Shown here piece after piece: positions 59,380 to 64,000 of a stretch of DNA of 64,000 nucleotides. Positions within the stretch are counted from its first letter, which is position 1. Each line of letters opens with the position of its first letter. This stretch comes from SHAN690 sp038131955 (GTDB taxonomy: Bacteria; Bacteroidota; Bacteroidia; Flavobacteriales_G; Salibacteraceae): assembly GCA_038131955.1 (NCBI GenBank), contig JAYPQK010000001.1, positions 248,001-312,000 on the forward strand. Reading direction: 5' to 3'. Position numbers and translations under genes: made by a program. Under the pieces are notes generated by a model, which did not search any database, had not been told where the DNA came from, and saw nothing but the letters and a program-made list of their open reading frames with translations.

Positions 59380-61476
59380 TTATCCGCCTTGAACGTTTGG
59401 GTCTATGGCTTTGGCGCGCTGGATATACTCTTGCGCTCTGGCTTGATCTCCTAGCTGTCCGTACAAGATGCCGATGTTCAGCAAGACCCTGGCATTCTCT
59501 GGGTTCAACTCTAGGGACCGGTTGAAGTTCATCATCGCTGAATCGGCTACACCCGTCATGGCGTACACGATGCCTAGTTTCTGATAGGCCGCGGCATTGT
59601 CGGGATCGTTCTGCACGGCTTGGTTCAAATAGCGTTTGGCGGTCGTCATGTCGCCTAAGTTCTTTCCATGTAGCTCTCCTAGAGCGCCGTAGATCCTGGA
59701 GAGGTCTTTTCCCTTTCTGTAATTGAGCAGGAACTGATACGCCTTGTCGGCTGATTTGAAATCGCCTTTCTGCACGGCCACATTGCCGGCGGCTTCCAGG
59801 TTGGTCAACAAGCGTTCGTCGTTTCGCCGAACCTTGATCGCTTGGGTGAAGTAGTGGACGCTGTATTCGTAGTTGCCCATCTCAAAGTAGATGTTGCCGA
59901 GTATATCTAGCGGCGGGTAATATTTCGGATAGATCTTCAAGGAATTCAGACAGTGCTTCTCCGCCTCGCGAAGGAGTCGTTGTTTCTCGGTTGGATTTGC
60001 GGTCTCCTTGGCCAGGTCGAGCGTCTCGCTTCCCATGGTCATTTTGATCTTGGCCGACCCGTCGGATGTTCCCACGTCGGCAGTCGCCAAGGCGCGGTCG
60101 TTCTCCCAAGCGTAGTTGCGCGTAACGGTCTTTCCGGCGTAGCCGATCATGATAATAGCTAGCACCCCCGTCGCAACTGTTGACCCCCACTTCTTCTCGA
60201 CCACCTCGCTGAGCAAATAAGCCACTATGATGGCAAAGCCTAAGGATGGTATGAACAAGAAGCGCTCGTTCATGAACGCTCCAATGTCGAAGAAGAGGTT
60301 GCTGAAGAGAATGAAGGTGCCGAAGTAGATCAGCAAAGCGTAGCCGATCACATTGGCCTTGCCCCCTTGTAGCCGTTGCATCAAAGTCCAAAGACCAAAC
60401 CCTAGGATCGCGGCATAGGCTAACAACGAAAGGATCGATCCCATCTCCGACCAATCATAGTAGGGTCGCATCCCGGCTTCGAGTTCATCAAAGCTTCGGA
60501 AAGGATGGAAAGGGTAATAGTCATGCGTCAGCGGGTGCGGCCAAACCAGCAATTTGAGGTACAACCCCATCGTAAAGAAGATACTCGCCAATCGCTCTCC
60601 GCCTTCTGCATTGAGGTAAGGCTGATTCATCAGCTCACTGGCCACGTCCATGGTGTCGCCTTGGTCACTGAATACCGACATGCGCACGAGTAGGTACAAG
60701 ATCGTCACCCCGACCATCGGTGCAAACGCCATAGCGGATCGTTTGAAGTCGCCCTTGGGAAAGAAGATCAGAGTCAGCGGCACTGCTCCGAGGAAGGTCA
60801 CGGTGGATTCTTTGGAAAATAAACTGAGCAAGAACCACAGCCCGGAGAGAAACAAGAACTTTGACTCTTCCTTTCTGAAGTATTTCAACACCGCATCGAA
60901 GGCCAGGAGTGCAAAGAGCAAGCTCATGATCTCGTCCCGACTCTTGATGTTAGCCGCCACCTCGGTGTGCAGGGGGTGTGCGATATACAAGATTGTTGCG
61001 AGGAAGGGAAGGGTCATCCACCATCGTTCTTCGCGCCAGCCAAAGATGGAGCGCAACACCATGAGCAATACCACGGCAATCAGTCCGTAGAGGACTACGT
61101 TGATGAAGTGACTGATCTGTGGTGCTTTTCCGAAGGCTTCCCACTCCAACGCATGCGTGGTCAAAGCCAAGGGACGATATCGCCCACCTTCCACGAGTTT
61201 CTTCTTCGAACCAAAGAACCCCGTCATGATGTCGTTGGTCCAGATCTCTTTCAAGCCATCGACACCTTTGGTGGTGAATTCATTGGCGGTGATGTAGAGC
61301 TTGTCGTCGAGCGCATACTCGAACGGGATCGTGTTGGCATACAGCAGGAACCCGAGTGCGAAGACCAAGAAATAGGGTAGGTTATTCTTCTTCGGTGTCT
61401 CCACCACTTTTGAGACCTCCTCTTGGATCGGTGCCTCTTCCTTCTTCTTTGGGGTATATCCTCTTCGTTTCGCCAT
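59380..61476 (-). CDS. Multi-pass membrane protein with TPR tail (TMTC/GT-C glycosyltransferase-like)
   Basis: 698 residues. A Lys/Glu-rich N-terminus (~1-30) is followed by about eleven membrane helices (~33-440) with a GT-C glycosyltransferase look: an early acidic loop YALDDKLYI after helix 1, and AHPLHTEVAANIKSRDE. The C-terminal ~230 residues are TPR repeats (YYPPLDILGNIYFEMGNYEYS; AAYQKLGIVYAMTGVADSAM; ARVLLNIGILYGQLGDQARA). The layout resembles eukaryotic TMTC O-mannosyltransferases and bacterial relatives. Substrate unknown; protein or polymer glycosylation at the envelope is likely. Confidence 0.85.
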   Translation of the reverse strand: MAKRRGYTPKKKEEAPIQEEVSKVVETPKKNNLPYFLVFALGFLLYANTIPFEYALDDKLYITANEFTTKGVDGLKEIWTNDIMTGFFGSKKKLVEGGRYRPLALTTHALEWEAFGKAPQISHFINVVLYGLIAVVLLMVLRSIFGWREERWWMTLPFLATILYIAHPLHTEVAANIKSRDEIMSLLFALLAFDAVLKYFRKEESKFLFLSGLWFLLSLFSKESTVTFLGAVPLTLIFFPKGDFKRSAMAFAPMVGVTILYLLVRMSVFSDQGDTMDVASELMNQPYLNAEGGERLASIFFTMGLYLKLLVWPHPLTHDYYPFHPFRSFDELEAGMRPYYDWSEMGSILSLLAYAAILGFGLWTLMQRLQGGKANVIGYALLIYFGTFILFSNLFFDIGAFMNERFLFIPSLGFAIIVAYLLSEVVEKKWGSTVATGVLAIIMIGYAGKTVTRNYAWENDRALATADVGTSDGSAKIKMTMGSETLDLAKETANPTEKQRLLREAEKHCLNSLKIYPKYYPPLDILGNIYFEMGNYEYSVHYFTQAIKVRRNDERLLTNLEAAGNVAVQKGDFKSADKAYQFLLNYRKGKDLSRIYGALGELHGKNLGDMTTAKRYLNQAVQNDPDNAAAYQKLGIVYAMTGVADSAMMNFNRSLELNPENARVLLNIGILYGQLGDQARAQEYIQRAKAIDPNVQGG

Positions 61477-61477
61477 A

Positions 61478-62500
61478 TCAACGGATCGAAAGTTCTCCTC
61501 TTAGATTGGTCGCCATTTTGTCCCTCACCCAGTCGGATTCGCCGTTCTGACCGAGTAGGAACATCAGTTTCGTTAACGTCGCTTCGAGGGTCATATCACC
61601 ACAACTCACTACGCCCGCGTCTACGAGTCCTGTGCTGGTTTCGTATCGACCTTGTTCTACTCCCCCTTTGGCGCATTGGGTCACATTGACCACCACCACG
61701 CCCCGCTCGACCGCTTGCCCTAGGGCATTCAGCAACCATCGATGGCGCGGCACATTGCCGGCTCCGAAGGTCATCAGAAGGATGCCGCGCAGGTCAGTGT
61801 TCTCCAAGACCGAAGTAACCAACTGCTCGCTGATCCCGGGGAAGAAGGTCAAGACAGCCACACGGGTATCGAACCCACGGGCAAGGGTGAACTCCTCTTG
61901 CTCCGAGCGATACAGCTCTTCGTGGTCAAAGTTGAGATTGACGCCCGCCGCGGCTAAGGCAGGATAGTTGGGGGAAATAAAGGCATCAAAGGCCTCTGTG
62001 CTGAACTTCTTCGTGCGGTTACCGCGGTACAAAGCATCTTCAAAGCAGATGGTGACCTCCTGAATGACCGGCTCGTCATTGATGCGCTGGATCGCAAACT
62101 CCACCGCCGTGATCAGGTTCTCTCTAGCGTCGGTTCTGATCATTCCGATCGGTAGCTGTGACCCGGTCAGAATTACGGGTTTCCGCAACCCACAAAACAT
62201 AAAGCTCAGCGCACTTGCAGTATATGCCAGCGTATCGGAGCCATGTAGGACAACAAATCCGTCGTAGTTGCGATAATTGCCATGAATCGTGGTCGCGATC
62301 TTTTCCCAGTGGTCGGGCATCATGTCGGAGCTGTCGATGGGCTCATCAAACGAGACCGAGTCTAGCGTGGCGCCAAGTCGGTTGAGCTCCGGTACCTTGG
62401 CCAGGATATGGTCGAGGTCGAACGGCACGAGGGTTTGGCCGTCTTCCGACTGCACCATTCCGATGGTTCCACCGGTGTAAATGATCAGGATCTTACTCAC
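61478..62500 (-). CDS. ansA: L-asparaginase, type I
   Basis: 340 residues without signal peptide. Hydrolyses asparagine to aspartate and ammonia. The catalytic motifs are IYTGGTIGM (threonine of the first site) and VVLHGSDTLAYTASAL (HGTDT-like; here HGSDT). ILTGSQLPIGMIRTDA is the family block. The GTG start overlaps the upstream stop by four bases (GTGA), so it is translated together with the porin. Confidence 0.94.
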   Translation of the reverse strand: MSKILIIYTGGTIGMVQSEDGQTLVPFDLDHILAKVPELNRLGATLDSVSFDEPIDSSDMMPDHWEKIATTIHGNYRNYDGFVVLHGSDTLAYTASALSFMFCGLRKPVILTGSQLPIGMIRTDARENLITAVEFAIQRINDEPVIQEVTICFEDALYRGNRTKKFSTEAFDAFISPNYPALAAAGVNLNFDHEELYRSEQEEFTLARGFDTRVAVLTFFPGISEQLVTSVLENTDLRGILLMTFGAGNVPRHRWLLNALGQAVERGVVVVNVTQCAKGGVEQGRYETSTGLVDAGVVSCGDMTLEATLTKLMFLLGQNGESDWVRDKMATNLRGELSIR

Positions 62501-63669
62501 TCTGCGAATGTGAAAGTTTTATCGAAATAAATTCCGATGGTGGCCAAGATCTGGGCTCTAGACCCCAGCATCGGATGTACCCTTGTAACGGATTCGCGAT
62601 AACCTTCGGGATAATCCTCCACCAGTGGGTCTGGATCGTAGAGAAAGCGCGATTCGATCCGGAAGAACCCGAATTCTTCTACTGCCTTTTCCACACTCAT
62701 GGTTGCTCCAAGGATCGTCATGCCGCCTCCTGCCGCAGGATACACGCTAGAGGTAGTAGCCCGACTGTTCCACGGCGTCGCATTTGGAATCACTCGAAAC
62801 GAGTTGATAGAGCTTTGATCGTGGAAGACCTCGCCTCTCACAGCCACAGACAGATCGTTCTTGATGTGGTACTTGGCCGTGAGCAGTCCCGCAACGAGCG
62901 GGTCCGCCAACCAACCGGGTCCACCGTAGCGCCACTGATTCGCAAAGGCGACATCTACTCCGGCTTGCAGGGTGAGTCTATCGAAATCCATGTTGGCGTA
63001 GATATTCTGATAAAGGAGATAGGCGTCATTCAACTGACCTGTATTCTCTTGGCCTGCCATGTTCGAATAGCTCATGAACAGTCTGTCGTTCCATTGCTTG
63101 GAAATGAGCATTCCGAAGGTTTTGTAATCGTTGTCGTCGATGTGTTTGTTGTAGCCATTGATCATGTGGAGTTCGATATGCCAATCCTTCCCGAAGTCGT
63201 AGGACAAGCGTGCCCCACTTTGATAGAACGGCCCATAGAAGGTGCCGAGGCTGATGATGCTCATCATATTATCCCTCGGTAAGAAGCTCTCTGTTCCGAC
63301 GTGCGTTTTAAAGAAGCCCATGTCCAGCCAAAGCCCTTTCGCTAGGCGTACTCCGGCGTTGGCTTCTTGGATGTTCCGATAGGTACTCTCCCAAGTGATG
63401 GCAGGAATATCACCGAAATGCACCGTGGTTAAGCCTCTGAATCGATCACTGTCAAAGCTTCCCGTGACTTGGGCGATGTTGAGTCCAAGGTTGTTGTGAA
63501 ACGCCCCGATGCAATCGTGCTGCTGGAGTCGCACGTCGCTCGCGTTGGTGTAGTATGAGTAATAGACATCGGAATAAGCACCAAAAGAGGCTTCGGCTCC
63601 GTCCCATGGTGATTGCGCTGCAGCGCTAATCGTCAAAATGCTCAGGGTGATCGTTAGAATCCGTGTCAT
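62497..63669 (-). CDS. Outer-membrane porin-like beta-barrel (BBP2/OmpL-like)
   Basis: 390 residues with signal peptide (ending SAAAQ). The rest is strand-rich with the marks of the putative beta-barrel porin-2 family (FGAYSDVYYSYYTN; NLGLNIAQVTGSFDSDRFRG; WLDMGFFKTHVGTESFLPRDN; TIGIYFDKTFTFAE at the end). Probably a 12-to-16-strand outer-membrane pore. It overlaps tatD by 44 bases at the front and ansA by four at the end. Confidence 0.85.
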   Translation of the reverse strand: MTRILTITLSILTISAAAQSPWDGAEASFGAYSDVYYSYYTNASDVRLQQHDCIGAFHNNLGLNIAQVTGSFDSDRFRGLTTVHFGDIPAITWESTYRNIQEANAGVRLAKGLWLDMGFFKTHVGTESFLPRDNMMSIISLGTFYGPFYQSGARLSYDFGKDWHIELHMINGYNKHIDDNDYKTFGMLISKQWNDRLFMSYSNMAGQENTGQLNDAYLLYQNIYANMDFDRLTLQAGVDVAFANQWRYGGPGWLADPLVAGLLTAKYHIKNDLSVAVRGEVFHDQSSINSFRVIPNATPWNSRATTSSVYPAAGGGMTILGATMSVEKAVEEFGFFRIESRFLYDPDPLVEDYPEGYRESVTRVHPMLGSRAQILATIGIYFDKTFTFAE

Positions 63670-64000
63670 GACTAGGTAGATTTAAATGAAATAGATCAAT
63701 GCAATTCTGAGTGGTGATCTTGTGAATCTCTTCCCCCGGTTGGTTGTAGCAAGCCGCCAACTTCTCCGCGACCAAGGCGGCGTAGGACGGTTCATTCCGC
63801 TTCCCACGATGAGGGACCGGTGCAAGATAGGGGGCATCTGTTTCCAGGATAAAAAGCGAAGGGTCGAACTCGTGGATGAACTGGTCGATCTTGCCATTCT
63901 TGAAGGTGAGTACGCCACCTAAGCCCATCTTGAATGTGCCGTAGTCGGCAATGTGCTGCGCTTGTTCTTTGGTACCGGTGAAGCAGTGAAATACTCCCCT
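63626..64000 (-). CDS. TatD-family metal-dependent hydrolase, start cut by window edge
   Basis: The frame is open to the right edge, so only the last ~124 codons are visible. GVFHCFTGTKEQAQHI, then FILETDAPYLAPVPHRGKRNEPSYA, are TatD signature blocks with metal-ligand His and Asp. The family has 3'-5' DNase or deacylase activity. It is the upstream member of a coupled block tatD, porin, ansA. Confidence 0.92.
   Translation of the reverse strand, partial: RGVFHCFTGTKEQAQHIADYGTFKMGLGGVLTFKNGKIDQFIHEFDPSLFILETDAPYLAPVPHRGKRNEPSYAALVAEKLAACYNQPGEEIHKITTQNCIDLFHLNLPSHDTDSNDHPEHFDD

Noticed and set aside
1..64000. Prophage, transposon or CRISPR content
   Set aside because: No transposase, integrase, Cas or phage structural genes and no regularly spaced repeats were found by reading both strands.

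Overview
The window is a dense stretch of chromosome from a member of the Bacteroidota, most likely Flavobacteriales of the Cryomorphaceae/Schleiferiaceae kind. Supporting signs are the gliding genes gldB and gldC, four secreted proteins ending in type IX secretion (T9SS) sorting domains, two TonB receptors, a primary sigma factor without region 1.1, a HU-CCDC81/SPOR protein, and Bacteroidota-type promoter elements (TAnnTTTG) ahead of many genes. G+C is near one half. I see no insertion sequence, prophage, integrase, CRISPR array or rRNA operon. There is one tRNA, tRNA-Ser(GGA).

Layout. 0-5.7 kb: ClC channel (cut by the edge), aspS, two small conserved unknowns, lgt and hemB. 5.7-12.4 kb: a TonB receptor with a T9SS-exported esterase, a DUF4476 protein and dprA. 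12.4-20.4 kb: kdsB, a HU/SPOR envelope protein, rpoD, marR, hemJ, a thioesterase, an Fe-S pair (Mrp/ApbC and NifU), and an ECF sigma factor followed by a membrane-spanning anti-sigma-like protein with a beta-barrel C-terminus. 20.4-24.7 kb: recJ, a LysM gene that seems broken into three pieces, and a DAHP synthase-chorismate mutase fusion. 24.7-30.6 kb: a translationally coupled iron-uptake operon (DUF4856, imelysin, HTTM protein, TonB receptor) with a promoter and candidate operator at its head. 30.7-37.7 kb: PKD lipoprotein, gldC, gldB, a barrel protein, nadE and the korAB ferredoxin oxidoreductase. 37.8-42.5 kb: a lipoprotein/DUF5723 pair and a secreted protein with strongly biased codon use.

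42.6-47.1 kb is a region of gene decay. An intact REC-CRP response regulator and a universal stress protein lie beside a C-terminal scrap of a second stress protein, a histidine kinase reduced to its ATPase domain, and the first ~85 residues of a CcoI/FixI-type copper ATPase. This looks like the residue of a cbb3-oxidase (low-oxygen) neighbourhood.

47-54.7 kb: SprB-repeat adhesin-like protein, rbfA, a LolC/E-type permease, dus, a CPBP protease and an ExbB/4-TM/ExbD/ExbD proton-channel operon. 55-58.7 kb: a probable copper-handling operon with a HYC_CC_PP protein, a tiny lipoprotein ORF, an MbnP-like protein carrying a T9SS signal, and two diheme MbnH/MauG-like peroxidases. 58.7-64 kb: rhodanese, tRNA-Ser, a TMTC-like membrane glycosyltransferase with TPRs, and a coupled tatD-porin-ansA block cut by the right edge.

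The two most interesting loci are the MbnP/MbnH-type operon and the eroded low-oxygen neighbourhood. The three-piece LysM gene and the head of the iron operon come next. All family names come from reading the protein sequences, not from database searches.
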